Shown here: positions 26,796-35,663 of the stretch, one piece after another | Layout: the number at the start of each line of letters is the position of its first letter | Numbering within the stretch: the first letter of the stretch is position 1 | Assembly (NCBI RefSeq): GCF_018326005.1 | Contig: NZ_AP021903.1 | Span: forward strand, 4,577,001-4,641,000 | Length of the DNA: 64,000 nt | Direction of reading: 5' to 3' | From: Pseudomonas sp. Seg1 | GTDB lineage: Bacteria; Pseudomonadota; Gammaproteobacteria; Pseudomonadales; Pseudomonadaceae | Made by a program: the position numbers and the translations under genes | Notes under the pieces: model-generated | The model's database searches: none | Told to the model about the DNA's origin: nothing | What the model saw: the letters and a program-made list of their open reading frames with translations, nothing else

Positions 26796-27278
26796 TCAGC
26801 AATCGGTCAGACGCAGGAAAATCGCCGCCAGTTGCTCGATACCGGCCTGATCATCCGCGCCGAAACGGGCGAGCTTCGGGCTATCGAGATCGAGCACGCC
26901 GATCAGACGCCCCTCTTTGACCAACGGCACCACCAGTTCACTGTTCGAGGCACTGTCGCAGGCGATATGTCCAGGAAACGCATGCACGTCTTCAATCCGC
27001 TGCGTCTGCAGGCTGGCCGCGGCAGCGCCACAGACACCGCGACCGAACGGAATGCGCACACAAGCGATCTGGCCCTGGAACGGGCCGAGCACCAGTTCTT
27101 CGTTGCGATTGAGGTAAAAACCGGCCCAGTTCAGATCATCGAGCTGGTTGAACAGGAATGCCGAAAACTGCGCGGCGTTGGCGATGAAATCGCGCTCGTC
27201 CGCCAACAGCGATTCCAGTTGTGCGGCCAACATGCCATAGCCTTCGAGGCCCTGGCCGCTTTGTTGCAAATCAATCAT
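26796..27278 (-). CDS. Free methionine-(R)-sulfoxide reductase (GAF domain)
   Basis: The 160-aa single GAF-domain protein matches fRMsr (YebR/MsrC): NWAGFYLNRNEELVLGPFQG, ACVRIPFGRGVCG and FPGHIACDSASNSELVVPL carry the conserved cysteines that reduce free Met-R-sulfoxide in the cytosol. Length fits. ATG 27278 has GGAG and AAGG upstream. It overlaps the preceding ATPase gene by four bases (ATGA), so the two are co-translated. Together with msrB downstream in the window it covers free and protein-bound Met-R-sulfoxide. Confidence 0.88.
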   Translation of the reverse strand: MIDLQQSGQGLEGYGMLAAQLESLLADERDFIANAAQFSAFLFNQLDDLNWAGFYLNRNEELVLGPFQGQIACVRIPFGRGVCGAAAASLQTQRIEDVHAFPGHIACDSASNSELVVPLVKEGRLIGVLDLDSPKLARFGADDQAGIEQLAAIFLRLTDC

Positions 27279-28165
27279 GCCTTGTGCTCCAACAATTTCA
27301 GTCCCACCCAGTAACGGGCGAATTGGTACGCGCAACGTCCGTTGCGATTACCGCGGCCGGTGGCCCAACGTACGGCGAGGATATCCAGTGCTTCGTCACG
27401 CTGCCAGCTCAGGCCGGCCTTGGCGGCCAACTGGCCGATCCAGTGCTCGACGACATTCAGGAAGTGCTCTTGAGTAAACGGGTAAAACGACAACCACAGA
27501 CCAAAGCGGTCCGACAGCGCGATCTTGTCTTCCACCGCTTCGCTGGGATGCAGTTCGCCATCGACGCGCTTCCAGTTCTCGTTGTCGCTTTCCTTCTCCG
27601 GCACCAGATGGCGACGGTTGGAAGTGGCGTACAGCAAAACGTTGTCCGGTGCCTGCTCCAGCGAGCCGTCGAGCACGCTTTTGAGCACACGGTAATCGCC
27701 TTCCCCGGATTCGAACGACAGGTCATCGCAGAACAACACAAAACGTTGCGGCAGTTTGGCGATCTGCTCGACCACTCGCGGCAAGTCGGCCAGGTGATCG
27801 CGCTCGATCTCGATCAGCCGCAGGCCTGCGCCGGCATGTTCCGCGAGCAATGCGCGTACCAGCGAGGATTTGCCGGTACCGCGCGAACCCCAGAGCAACG
27901 CGTGGTTGGCCGGCATGCCATCGAGAAACTGCTGGGTATTGCGGCCCAGTTGCTCCAGTTGCCGATCAACGCCGATCAGGTCGGACAGGCGCATGTCGAG
28001 GCTGACTTCCAGTGGCAGCAGGTACCCGCTGCGGCCGTCACGCTGCCAACGCGCGGCCAGACAAGTGCCCCAGTCGATCACCGGGCGCGGTGCCGGCAAC
28101 AGCGGTTCGATCCGCGCCAGAACCGACTCGGCGCGTTCAAGAAAAGCATTCAATCGGGAATCCAC
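27275..28165 (-). CDS. AAA-type ATPase, DUF815 family
   Basis: The 296-aa protein carries Walker A GSRGTGKSS (about 105-113), Walker B VLFCDDLSF and sensor segment LYATSNRRHL, then YPFTQEHFLNVVEHW, all diagnostic of the DUF815 AAA family. Function is unknown. The GTG start at 28165 has AGGAG six bases upstream. The 4-bp overlap with the methionine sulfoxide reductase gene implies a shared operon, but no mechanistic link is known. Confidence 0.85.
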   Translation of the reverse strand: MDSRLNAFLERAESVLARIEPLLPAPRPVIDWGTCLAARWQRDGRSGYLLPLEVSLDMRLSDLIGVDRQLEQLGRNTQQFLDGMPANHALLWGSRGTGKSSLVRALLAEHAGAGLRLIEIERDHLADLPRVVEQIAKLPQRFVLFCDDLSFESGEGDYRVLKSVLDGSLEQAPDNVLLYATSNRRHLVPEKESDNENWKRVDGELHPSEAVEDKIALSDRFGLWLSFYPFTQEHFLNVVEHWIGQLAAKAGLSWQRDEALDILAVRWATGRGNRNGRCAYQFARYWVGLKLLEHKA

Positions 28166-28316
28166 GTCTTCTCCTCGGGCACGTTCACAGTAATGATGAC
28201 GATCCAGCGACGACACGCAGATCAAAATTCTCGCCCCGCGCCTTGTTACAAGGCGATTCGGGAACCTCGGTATCGATACATGATCGACTATGCTTGAGCA
28301 GCGAAGGGAAACGGAA

Positions 28317-30653
28317 GTGGTTCAACACCCCATGGATATCAAATTCACCCACCGGCTGTCGTACAAGCAAGCCAGGCTTACTGTGCTGGTCGGGTTCATT
28401 CTGGGCACGCTGCTCAGCCTGCTGCAAATCGGCATCGATTATGCCAGTGAAGACGCCTCCATCAACCGTGAAATCCTGTCTTTGCTGGAAATCAGCCATA
28501 ACCCGGCATCACGCATCGCCTACAACATCGATGCCGAACTGGCTCAAGAACTCACGTTGGGCCTGTTGCGTTCCCCGGCCATCATTTCTGCGCAACTGAC
28601 CGACAACAACAATACCGTGCTGGCCAGCGTCAAACGTCCCGAGCTGCAAAGCGGCTATCGGCTGATCAGCGACTTCCTGTTCGGCGCCAAGCGCCAATTC
28701 GAAGATCGCCTGTATCTGGATCATCTGCCCAATGAATCGCTGGGAGTCCTGAGCCTTGAGGTTGACACCTATGCGTTCGGCAGCCGCTTTCTGCGTCGCG
28801 CCGAAGTCACCCTGCTCAACGGTTTCGCCCGCAGCCTGATCCTCACCGGCATCCTGTTGGCGCTGTTCTACGTGATGTTGACCAAACCGCTGGTGCGGGT
28901 GATCCGCGAACTCAGCGGGCGTGATCCGCGCAGCGCCGAACCGACCACGCTGGAATGCCCGAGCGGCCACGGCAATGATGAAATCGGCGTACTGGTCAAA
29001 GTCGCCAATCAGCAATTCGAGAACATCGCCACCGAGATCCAGCAGCGACGCAATGCCGAAAACCGTCTGACCGACTACCTCGGCCAACTGGAAAACATCG
29101 TTTCGGCGCGAACCGCCGAACTCAAGGCGATCAACGCCCGGCTCAGCCAGTCCAATCAGGAACTCGAAGTCGCCCGCAGCACCGCGCTGGAAATGGCTGA
29201 AGCACGCTCGGCATTTCTCGCCAACATGAGTCACGAGATCCGTACACCGCTCAACGGCCTGCTGGGGATGATCGCGCTGTCGCTCGACGGGCCACTGAAT
29301 GCCGAACAGCAGCAACAACTGTCGATCGCCCACGACTCGGGCAAGGTGCTGGTGGAGTTGCTCAACGACATTCTCGACCTGTCGAAATTCGACGCAGGGC
29401 AACTGGAGCTTGAGCACATTCCCTTCGATCTCGGCTCATTGATCGAAGACACCGCCAACCTGCTGTCGCAGAACGCGGCACCCAGCGTCGAGTTGACCTG
29501 CCTGATCGATCCGCACTTTCCGGCGCTGGTGCTGGGCGATCCGACCCGGGTTCGGCAGATCGTCAGCAATCTGCTGTCCAACGCCCTGAAATTCACCCGT
29601 TTCGGCCGGGTGGATGTGCGCTTGTCGACCTACAAGGATGGCGTACGCATCGAGGTCTGCGACACCGGTATCGGCATCGCGCAGGAAGCCCAGGTGAAAA
29701 TCTTCCAGCCGTTCACCCAGGCGGGTGCCGGCATCACCCGCCAGTACGGCGGCACCGGGCTGGGACTGGCGCTGACTTACAACCTTTGCGAAGCGATGCA
29801 GGGGCGCCTGACCATCAGCTCCGAGACCGGCTTCGGCAGCCAGTTCTGCGCCGAACTGCCACTGCCCTGCCATACCCGCGCTCTGCCGCCGACGCAGCTG
29901 CACGGCAAAGTTCTCGCCATTACCGCAGCCAGCAGCGGTCTGGCGGAGTTGCTCCGCAGTCTGCTGCCGGTCTGGGGACTTGAATACGAACAACGCACGA
30001 TCGACGACTCGCTGTTGGGGCTGACGCCAGATGTGCTGATTACCGATTGTCCGGAGTGCCTGTTCGGGCTGCGTCCAACCCTCACCGCGCCCATCTTGCT
30101 GGTAACTGCCTATGGCAGTTTTCTGCCCAGCGAAGAAGCGGCGGCGCTCGCCCCTCTGCAGCAACAGGCGCGACCGTTGGCGCGTAATGCGCTCTACCAG
30201 AATCTGCGACGGACCCTGCATCCCGAGGTCGCCACCATCAACGATACGCAGCTGGAAACGACGCCATTGGTACGCCGCGGAAAAGTGCTGCTGGTCGAGG
30301 ACAACCCGGTCAATCAATTGGTGGCCAAAGGCATGCTCGGTAAACTCGGCTGCGATGTCGTCGTCGCCGCCCATGGCGCCGAAGCGCTGGATCAACTGGA
30401 GTATCACGCCTTCGATCTGGTGCTGATGGACTGCAATATGCCGGTGATGGACGGCTACGAAGCGAGCCGGCAAATCCGCCAGAGCGGACGCTGGCCAAAC
30501 CTGCCGATCGTTGCCCTGACCGCCAACGCCATGTCCGAAGAACGCGAGCGCTGCCGGGCGGCGGGCATGAGCGACTATCTGGCCAAGCCGTTCCGCCGTG
30601 AAGAATTGGCGGCCCTGCTGGATCAGTGGATTGCGCCTACGACAGCGCCTTGA
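28317..30653 (+). CDS. sagS: Hybrid sensor kinase SagS
   Basis: The 778-aa protein has two membrane helices (about 25-47 and 165-190) flanking a periplasmic sensor of ~120 residues, a HAMP-like linker and coiled coil, HisKA with H306 in ANMSHEIRTPLNG, HATPase_c (NLLSNALKF; DTGIGI; GTGLGLAL), a degenerate receiver (about 530-630) and a true receiver with D705 in VLMDCNMPVMDG. This architecture, and its position next to ospR and gpx, match P. aeruginosa SagS, which controls the biofilm transition and signals to HptB. No Hpt domain is fused. GTG 28317 is chosen from the AGGGAA upstream; ATG 28332 is also possible. Confidence 0.82.
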   Translation: MVQHPMDIKFTHRLSYKQARLTVLVGFILGTLLSLLQIGIDYASEDASINREILSLLEISHNPASRIAYNIDAELAQELTLGLLRSPAIISAQLTDNNNTVLASVKRPELQSGYRLISDFLFGAKRQFEDRLYLDHLPNESLGVLSLEVDTYAFGSRFLRRAEVTLLNGFARSLILTGILLALFYVMLTKPLVRVIRELSGRDPRSAEPTTLECPSGHGNDEIGVLVKVANQQFENIATEIQQRRNAENRLTDYLGQLENIVSARTAELKAINARLSQSNQELEVARSTALEMAEARSAFLANMSHEIRTPLNGLLGMIALSLDGPLNAEQQQQLSIAHDSGKVLVELLNDILDLSKFDAGQLELEHIPFDLGSLIEDTANLLSQNAAPSVELTCLIDPHFPALVLGDPTRVRQIVSNLLSNALKFTRFGRVDVRLSTYKDGVRIEVCDTGIGIAQEAQVKIFQPFTQAGAGITRQYGGTGLGLALTYNLCEAMQGRLTISSETGFGSQFCAELPLPCHTRALPPTQLHGKVLAITAASSGLAELLRSLLPVWGLEYEQRTIDDSLLGLTPDVLITDCPECLFGLRPTLTAPILLVTAYGSFLPSEEAAALAPLQQQARPLARNALYQNLRRTLHPEVATINDTQLETTPLVRRGKVLLVEDNPVNQLVAKGMLGKLGCDVVVAAHGAEALDQLEYHAFDLVLMDCNMPVMDGYEASRQIRQSGRWPNLPIVALTANAMSEERERCRAAGMSDYLAKPFRREELAALLDQWIAPTTAP

Positions 30654-31098
30654 TCTGCCCGAGCAGTTGATCGAGACCGTCGCGCAAGGCATTGAGCTGG
30701 TCCAGGTCCACCCCGCTGTCGCAAAGCAATCGCGCCTTGAGCGGCCCGACCTGTTCGCGAAGTGCCAGCCCGGCAGGTGTCAGACTCAGATGCACTTCAC
30801 GCTCATCACGCGCCGAACGCTGACGCTGAACCAGTTGCAACTGCTCCAGGCGCTTGAGCAACGGCGTCAGCGTGCCGGAGTCCAGCGCCAGACGCTCACC
30901 CAAGGCCTTGACCGTCGGCTGCTCCGGTGCACTGTCCTGCCACTCCCACAACACCAGCATGGCCAGGTATTGCGGGTACGTCAGGCCGAGCTGATCGAGC
31001 ATCGGCTTGTAGCCACGAATCACCGCCCGCGAAGCGGCGTACAACTTGAAGCACAACTGACTGTCGAGCTTCAGCGAATCAACCGACAGTTTATTCAT
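30637..31098 (-). CDS. ospR: MarR-family thiol sensor OspR
   Basis: The 153-aa repressor has the OhrR fold with reactive Cys16 in [10 protein letters not shown] and a second cysteine, C126. An eight-residue-longer OspR would carry these at 24 and 134, the positions I recall for P. aeruginosa OspR. The winged helix follows ([21 protein letters not shown]). OspR represses the adjacent glutathione peroxidase until oxidised. It overlaps gpx by four bases (ATGA) and its promoter is presumably that of gpx, giving autoregulation. The 3' end overlaps convergent sagS by 17 bp. Confidence 0.85.
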   Translation of the reverse strand: MNKLSVDSLKLDSQLCFKLYAASRAVIRGYKPMLDQLGLTYPQYLAMLVLWEWQDSAPEQPTVKALGERLALDSGTLTPLLKRLEQLQLVQRQRSARDEREVHLSLTPAGLALREQVGPLKARLLCDSGVDLDQLNALRDGLDQLLGQIKALS

Positions 31099-31580
31099 TT
31101 GAGCAGAGCTTCGATCTCGCGGCTCAGATCCTGCGGCTTGGTAGCAGGGGCAAAGCGCTTGACCAAGTGGCCATCCTTGCCGATCAGGAACTTGGTGAAG
31201 TTCCACTTGATGCCTTGCGAGCCGAGCACACCCGGAGCACGTTTTTTCAGTTGTACGAACAGCGGATGGGCGCCTGCACCGTTGACTTCGATCTTCTTGA
31301 ACAGCGGGAAGCTGACGCCGTAGTTCAGCTCACAGAACTCGCTGATCGCGCCCTCGTTGCCCGGCTCCTGTTTGCCGAACTGGTTGCACGGGAACCCCAG
31401 CACCACCAGGCCCTGATCCTTGTAGGTCTGCCACAACTCTTCCAGACCTTTGTATTGCGGAGTGAACCCGCACTTGCTGGCGGTGTTGACCACCAGCACC
31501 GCTTTGCCAGCGTAATCGGCGAGGGTCTTTTGCTCGCCCTTGATATTGGTGACAGGGATATTCAGCAGGTTGTCGCTCAT
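31095..31580 (-). CDS. Thiol glutathione peroxidase
   Basis: The 161-aa enzyme reduces hydrogen peroxide and organic hydroperoxides in the cytosol. It has the peroxidatic Cys37 in NTASKCGFTPQY, the resolving-type Cys in GFPCNQFGKQEPG, and the Trp/Asn of KWNFTKFL. It is a Cys rather than selenocysteine type and probably thioredoxin-dependent. It is the first gene of gpx-ospR. A perfect 10-bp palindrome lies 44 bp upstream of the start and is the likely operator. Confidence 0.92.
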   Translation of the reverse strand: MSDNLLNIPVTNIKGEQKTLADYAGKAVLVVNTASKCGFTPQYKGLEELWQTYKDQGLVVLGFPCNQFGKQEPGNEGAISEFCELNYGVSFPLFKKIEVNGAGAHPLFVQLKKRAPGVLGSQGIKWNFTKFLIGKDGHLVKRFAPATKPQDLSREIEALLK

Positions 31581-31624
31581 GGGTCGGCTCCGCGGGTTAT
31601 CGGGAAAGGCAAAACATAGCGAGC

Positions 31625-31648
31625 AATTAAATTGTGCGCAATTTAATT
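31625..31648. promoter_or_regulatory. Palindromic MarR/OhrR-type operator before gpx-ospR
   Basis: AATTAAATTG and CAATTTAATT form a perfect 10-base inverted repeat around TGCG. AT-rich AATT/CAATT palindromes are typical of OhrR-family operators, and this one lies 45 bp upstream of gpx, the gene cotranscribed with ospR. Confidence 0.75.
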
Positions 31649-31653
31649 ATCCG

Positions 31654-31674
31654 AAAGGCGACCCGCAGGTCGCC
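31654..31674 (-). terminator. Hairpin terminator after msrB
   Basis: Read on the minus strand, GGCGACC-TGCG-GGTCGCC is followed by TTTC. The T run is short, so termination may be partial. It lies between msrB and the gpx operator. Confidence 0.5.
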
Positions 31675-31681
31675 CACTCAA

Positions 31682-32077
31682 TTACTCGCGGGGTTCGAGA
31701 TTCAGGCACACCGAATTGATGCAATAGCGCAAACCGGTCGGCGCCGGGCCGTCCGGGAACACGTGCCCCAAGTGTGCATCGCAGCGGGCGCATTTCACTT
31801 CGGTACGGATCATGCCGTGGCTGGTGTCGCGGATCTCGGTCATGGCGCTTTCGCCGATCGGCGCGTAGAAGCTCGGCCAGCCGCAGCCGGAATCGAATTT
31901 GGTCTTGGAATCGAACAGCGCTTCGTTGCAGCAGACACAGTGATAGACACCATCGGTCTTGGTGTCGTTGTATTTGCCGGAGAACGGTCGCTCGGTGGCG
32001 CTCAGACGGCACACGTTGTACTGCTCGGGGTCGAGCATGGCTTTCCATTCTTCCAGGGTTTTTTGCAACTTTTCCAT
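31682..32077 (-). CDS. msrB: Peptide methionine-(R)-S-oxide reductase MsrB
   Basis: The 131-aa enzyme repairs Met-R-sulfoxide in proteins. Zinc-binding CXXC pairs ([16 protein letters not shown]) and catalytic Cys in [10 protein letters not shown] are present, and the length is normal. ATG 32077 is chosen because GAGG is seven bases upstream; ATG 32080 is directly adjacent. The gene lies just upstream of gpx-ospR on the same strand. A hairpin with a T5 run lies only about 18 bp before the start. Confidence 0.92.
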   Translation of the reverse strand: MEKLQKTLEEWKAMLDPEQYNVCRLSATERPFSGKYNDTKTDGVYHCVCCNEALFDSKTKFDSGCGWPSFYAPIGESAMTEIRDTSHGMIRTEVKCARCDAHLGHVFPDGPAPTGLRYCINSVCLNLEPRE

Positions 32078-32095
32078 CATCACACCTCAGCGGCT

Positions 32096-32132
32096 GAAAA
32101 AGCCCGATCTGTACCTTTTCCACGGATCGGGC
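32096..32132 (-). promoter_or_regulatory. Terminator-like hairpin in the msrB leader
   Basis: On the minus strand GCCCGATC pairs with GATCGGGC (15-nt loop) and is followed directly by TTTTT, then the msrB ribosome site. No upstream gene on that strand needs terminating, so it may attenuate msrB or stop antisense transcription. Confidence 0.5.
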
Positions 32133-32300
32133 GGCACGTATGATTGCGCCTCGTCACGCGCCAGTCTGGCAGCCAGACCGGGCGCATTCAAACGGATTCT
32201 CGGCGCCAAGGCGCAAGACTTCGCCTGTGTGAAGACGCAGGAATCCCAGTACGGTTGTCCATCCGCCGCCTGGATCGTTCATTTTCGGGATCACATCGCC

Positions 32301-33512
32301 ATGCAGTTCAGCAAATCGAACAAGCTCGCCAACGTCTGCTACGACATTCGCGGCCCGGTGCTCAAGCACGCCAAACGTCTGGAGGAGGAAGGTCAGCGCA
32401 TCCTCAAGCTGAACATCGGCAACCCCGCGCCGTTTGGTTTCGAAGCGCCGGACGAAATCCTTCAGGATGTGATCCGCAACCTGCCGACCGCGCAAGGCTA
32501 CAGCGACTCCAAAGGCCTGTTCAGCGCGCGTAAGGCGGTGATGCAGTACTACCAGCAAAAAAATGTTGAAGGTGTCGGCATCGAAGACATCTACCTGGGT
32601 AACGGCGTGTCCGAGCTGATCGTGATGTCGTTGCAGGCCCTGCTCAACAACGGCGACGAAGTGCTGGTGCCGGCCCCGGATTATCCGCTATGGACCGCTG
32701 CCGTGAGTCTGGCCGGTGGTAACGCCGTGCATTACCTGTGCGACGAAGGCGCCGACTGGTTCCCGGACCTGGCCGACATCAAGGCCAAGATCACTCCGAA
32801 CACCAAGGCGATGGTGATCATCAACCCGAACAACCCGACCGGCGCGGTGTATTCGAAGGAAGTGTTGCTGGGCATGCTGGAACTGGCCCGTCAGCACAAC
32901 CTGGTGGTGTTCTCCGACGAGATCTACGACAAGATTCTGTATGACGACGCCGTACACATCTGCACCGCTTCGCTGGCCCCGGACCTGCTGTGCCTGACCT
33001 TCAACGGTCTGTCGAAGTCCTATCGCGTGGCCGGTTTCCGCTCCGGTTGGATCGCGATTTCCGGGCCGAAACACAATGCCCAGAGCTACATCGAAGGCAT
33101 CGACATGCTCGCCAACATGCGCCTGTGTGCCAACGTGCCGAGCCAGCATGCGATCCAGACCGCGCTGGGCGGTTATCAGAGCATCAACGATCTGGTGTTG
33201 CCGCAGGGCCGCCTGCTGGAACAGCGCAATCGCACCTGGGAGCTGCTCAACGACATTCCGGGCGTGAGCTGCGTCAAACCGATGGGCGCGCTGTATGCAT
33301 TCCCGAAGATCGACCCGAAGGTCTGCCCGATCCACAACGACGAGAAATTCGTCCTCGACCTGCTGCTCTCCGAGAAATTGCTGGTGGTGCAGGGCACCGC
33401 GTTCAACTGGCCGTGGCCAGACCACTTCCGCGTCGTCACCCTGCCTCGCGTCGATGATCTGGAAATGGCTATCGGTCGTATCGGCAACTTCCTCAAGTCC
33501 TACCGCCAGTAA
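32301..33512 (+). CDS. alaA: Glutamate-pyruvate aminotransferase AlaA
   Basis: This 403-aa class I/II PLP aminotransferase forms alanine from pyruvate and glutamate. The PLP lysine is in FNGLSKSYRVAGFRSGW, and NPNNPTGAVYS, DEIYDKILYDD and LLNIGNPAPF-type N-terminal residues match AlaA (YfbQ) closely. The start is ATG 32301 (MQFSKSNKLANVCYD), where homology begins. It is divergent from msrB and followed by a 12-bp perfect hairpin. The enzyme is cytosolic. Confidence 0.9.
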   Translation: MQFSKSNKLANVCYDIRGPVLKHAKRLEEEGQRILKLNIGNPAPFGFEAPDEILQDVIRNLPTAQGYSDSKGLFSARKAVMQYYQQKNVEGVGIEDIYLGNGVSELIVMSLQALLNNGDEVLVPAPDYPLWTAAVSLAGGNAVHYLCDEGADWFPDLADIKAKITPNTKAMVIINPNNPTGAVYSKEVLLGMLELARQHNLVVFSDEIYDKILYDDAVHICTASLAPDLLCLTFNGLSKSYRVAGFRSGWIAISGPKHNAQSYIEGIDMLANMRLCANVPSQHAIQTALGGYQSINDLVLPQGRLLEQRNRTWELLNDIPGVSCVKPMGALYAFPKIDPKVCPIHNDEKFVLDLLLSEKLLVVQGTAFNWPWPDHFRVVTLPRVDDLEMAIGRIGNFLKSYRQ

Positions 33513-33520
33513 CTGCCCAT

Positions 33521-33551
33521 CAGTGCGCAACGGCCCGAACGTTGCGCACTG
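33521..33551. terminator. Strong hairpin after alaA
   Basis: A perfect 12-bp stem CAGTGCGCAACG/CGTTGCGCACTG with a 7-nt loop starts eight bases after the alaA stop. It has no T run, so it may be a Rho-assisted terminator or a transcript stabiliser. Confidence 0.6.
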
Positions 33552-33742
33552 TCTGATTCAGCAACACTTCTGCGTTCCCCGCCGCCACGCGCCTTCTACA
33601 CTTGCGATTCGTACCCGTCACTTGCGTCTGACGCAATGGCGACGGGTCGCGGCTGTCCGTCGTCCGTGTCGGAGTCTGTCGTGGGAAATGGGTCGTGCGC
33701 CGAGGAAACCGCTGTAGGACACAGTTTGAAATAGTCACTCGG

Positions 33743-33771
33743 TTGAATAGCCCGGTGCAGCACCTTATATA
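33743..33771 (+). promoter_or_regulatory. Candidate htpX promoter
   Basis: TTGAAT and TATATA are separated by exactly 17 bp and lie 45 bp before the htpX ATG. This is a sigma-70-like site; a heat-shock (sigma-32) match is poor. Confidence 0.45.
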
Positions 33772-33816
33772 CCCCGCAGTACGCTACATCTTTAGCTTGA
33801 GGAGATTTCTACAACC

Positions 33817-34704
33817 ATGATGCGCATCCTGCTGTTTTTGGCCACTAACCTGGCGGTCGTGCTGATAGCCAGCATCACCCTGAGCCTGTTCGGCTTCAAC
33901 GGGTTCATGGCGGCCAACGGGGTTGATCTCGACCTCAGTCAGCTGCTGGTTTTCTGTGCGGTCTTTGGTTTCGCCGGCTCGCTGTTCTCGCTGTTCATCT
34001 CCAAGTGGATGGCGAAGATGAGCACCGGCACCCAGATCATCAGCCAGCCACGTACCCGGCATGAGCAATGGCTGCTGCAAACTGTCGAGCAACTGTCCCG
34101 CGAAGCCGGGATCAAGATGCCCGAAGTCGGTATATTCCCGGCCTACGAAGCAAATGCCTTCGCCACTGGCTGGAACAAGAACGACGCACTGGTCGCGGTC
34201 AGCCAGGGCCTGCTCGAACGCTTTTCGCCAGACGAAGTGAAAGCCGTGCTGGCCCACGAAATCGGTCACGTGGCCAACGGTGACATGGTCACTCTGGCGC
34301 TGATCCAGGGCGTGGTGAACACCTTCGTGATGTTCTTTGCGCGGATCATCGGCAACTTCGTCGACAAGGTGATCTTCAAGAACGAAGAAGGTCAGGGCAT
34401 CGCCTATTACGTGGCAACCATTTTCGCTGAACTGGTCTTGGGCATCCTGGCCAGCGCGATCGTCATGTGGTTCTCGCGCAAACGCGAATTCCGCGCCGAC
34501 GAAGCCGGTGCTCGCCTGGCCGGTACCAGCGCAATGATTGGCGCTCTGCAGCGTCTGCGCGCCGAACAGGGCCTGCCGGTACACATGCCGGACACCCTGA
34601 ATGCGTTTGGCATCAACGGTGGCATCAAACAGGGCTTCGCCCGCATGTTCATGAGCCACCCACCGCTGGAAGAGCGTATTGACGCCTTGCGTCGTCGCGG
34701 TTGA
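33817..34704 (+). CDS. htpX: Membrane metalloprotease HtpX
   Basis: The 295-aa M48 peptidase has two N-terminal membrane helices (about 4-26, 38-60), the zinc motif HEIGH at residues 147-151, two further hydrophobic segments (about 160-185, 195-215) and the downstream zinc Glu in FRADEAGA. HtpX degrades misfolded inner-membrane proteins alongside FtsH. Length is the family norm. GAGGAG lies upstream. An intrinsic terminator follows the stop. Confidence 0.93.
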   Translation: MMRILLFLATNLAVVLIASITLSLFGFNGFMAANGVDLDLSQLLVFCAVFGFAGSLFSLFISKWMAKMSTGTQIISQPRTRHEQWLLQTVEQLSREAGIKMPEVGIFPAYEANAFATGWNKNDALVAVSQGLLERFSPDEVKAVLAHEIGHVANGDMVTLALIQGVVNTFVMFFARIIGNFVDKVIFKNEEGQGIAYYVATIFAELVLGILASAIVMWFSRKREFRADEAGARLAGTSAMIGALQRLRAEQGLPVHMPDTLNAFGINGGIKQGFARMFMSHPPLEERIDALRRRG

Positions 34705-34723
34705 TTCAACCGATGTAACAATG

Positions 34724-34755
34724 AAAAAGGCCCGCAGTGATGCGGGCCTTTTTTG
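34724..34755. terminator. Intrinsic terminator of htpX
   Basis: AAAGGCCCGCA-GTGA-TGCGGGCCTTTTTT, a perfect stem with a T6 run, begins 20 bp after the htpX stop. Confidence 0.88.
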
Positions 34756-34855
34756 TGGGCTTGATTAACGGGATGTTCCTGATGGCCCAATCGCTGATTA
34801 GCCATCTCCCACAGGGTCCAGGAGGTTTTCAGTATTTCCGATACACCACAGATCA

Positions 34856-34890
34856 CTGTGGGAGCTGGCTTGCCAGCGATGGGGCCGGCA
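34856..34890 (+). repeat. REP-like element, single forward copy
   Basis: CTGTGGGAGCTGGCTTGCCA followed by GCGATGGGG is the common Pseudomonas fluorescens REP core. A copy in the opposite orientation occurs at 36434-36461, after the next two genes. Confidence 0.75.
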
Positions 34891-34904
34891 ATTCCAGTAA
34901 AATT

Positions 34905-35561
34905 CTACCGCCCGGAAACCCGATAAACCCGCTCCTCCAGCCGCGTCACGCCAGCCTGCAAGAACTTCCAGCTCTCACCCAGCACATCCTGCTCTTCCAG
35001 CTTCTGGACCTGCCAGTCATTCCCCAGCAAGCGCTGCACCTCAGCATCCGGCACGGCAAACGGTGGCCCGGGCATCTGCGTCTGATCGTAGTCCAGCGTA
35101 ATCAGCAAACCCTGCAAGCCTTCCGGCAAGATACTCAGCAAATGCGCCGCGTATTGCTCACGCATCGCTGGCGGCAACGCGATCAACGCGGCGCGGTCGT
35201 ACAGCGCCGTGCAATCAGCGACATCCTCGGCCTTTAACGCAAAGACATCACCGCACCACAACTCGATAGCTCCCGCGCGATAGACCTTGAACGCGCCGTC
35301 TTCGCTGACTTCAGGTTGCAAATGCTGCTCGCTGAAAAAATCCTCGACGGCCTTTTCCGACAGTTCGATGCCCAGCACCTGATGGCCGCGCCCGGCCAGC
35401 CACAGCAAATCCAGACTTTTCCCACACAACGGCACCAGCACGCGAGCCTGCGCTGCAACCGCCAGATCCGGCCAGTGCCGCTGCAAATACGGGTTGACCT
35501 CGGGCTGATGAAAGCCGATCTGGTTCGATTCCCACTTCTTGTGCCAAAACTCAGGCTGCAT
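34905..35561 (-). CDS. tpm: Thiopurine S-methyltransferase
   Basis: The 218-aa SAM-dependent methyltransferase begins [19 protein letters not shown], the family signature. The SAM site includes [29 protein letters not shown] and GDVF. Bacterial Tpm methylates aromatic thiols and also confers tolerance to selenium and tellurium oxyanions by methylation. It is divergent from the dioxygenase gene downstream (103 bp between starts). Confidence 0.92.
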   Translation of the reverse strand: MQPEFWHKKWESNQIGFHQPEVNPYLQRHWPDLAVAAQARVLVPLCGKSLDLLWLAGRGHQVLGIELSEKAVEDFFSEQHLQPEVSEDGAFKVYRAGAIELWCGDVFALKAEDVADCTALYDRAALIALPPAMREQYAAHLLSILPEGLQGLLITLDYDQTQMPGPPFAVPDAEVQRLLGNDWQVQKLEEQDVLGESWKFLQAGVTRLEERVYRVSGR

Positions 35562-35663
35562 GTATCACTCCCAAAAAATCGATCAAAAAGCGTTAAAACT
35601 TATATTAGATTTAGATCAATGATCTGACTGAAGATGGGCCATCTTAACGCTCAGGAACCCATC

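Larger units (their letters stand above)
33513..33816. other. Intergenic region alaA / htpX
   Basis: This 304-bp stretch holds the alaA hairpin, a candidate sigma-70 promoter and the ribosome site (GAGGAG) of htpX. No other feature was recognised. Confidence 0.5.

Noticed and set aside
33720..33771. Heat-shock (sigma-32) promoter for htpX
   Set aside because: GTTTGAAA is present but no CCCCAT-type -10 element lies at the right spacing; the sigma-70-like site fits better.
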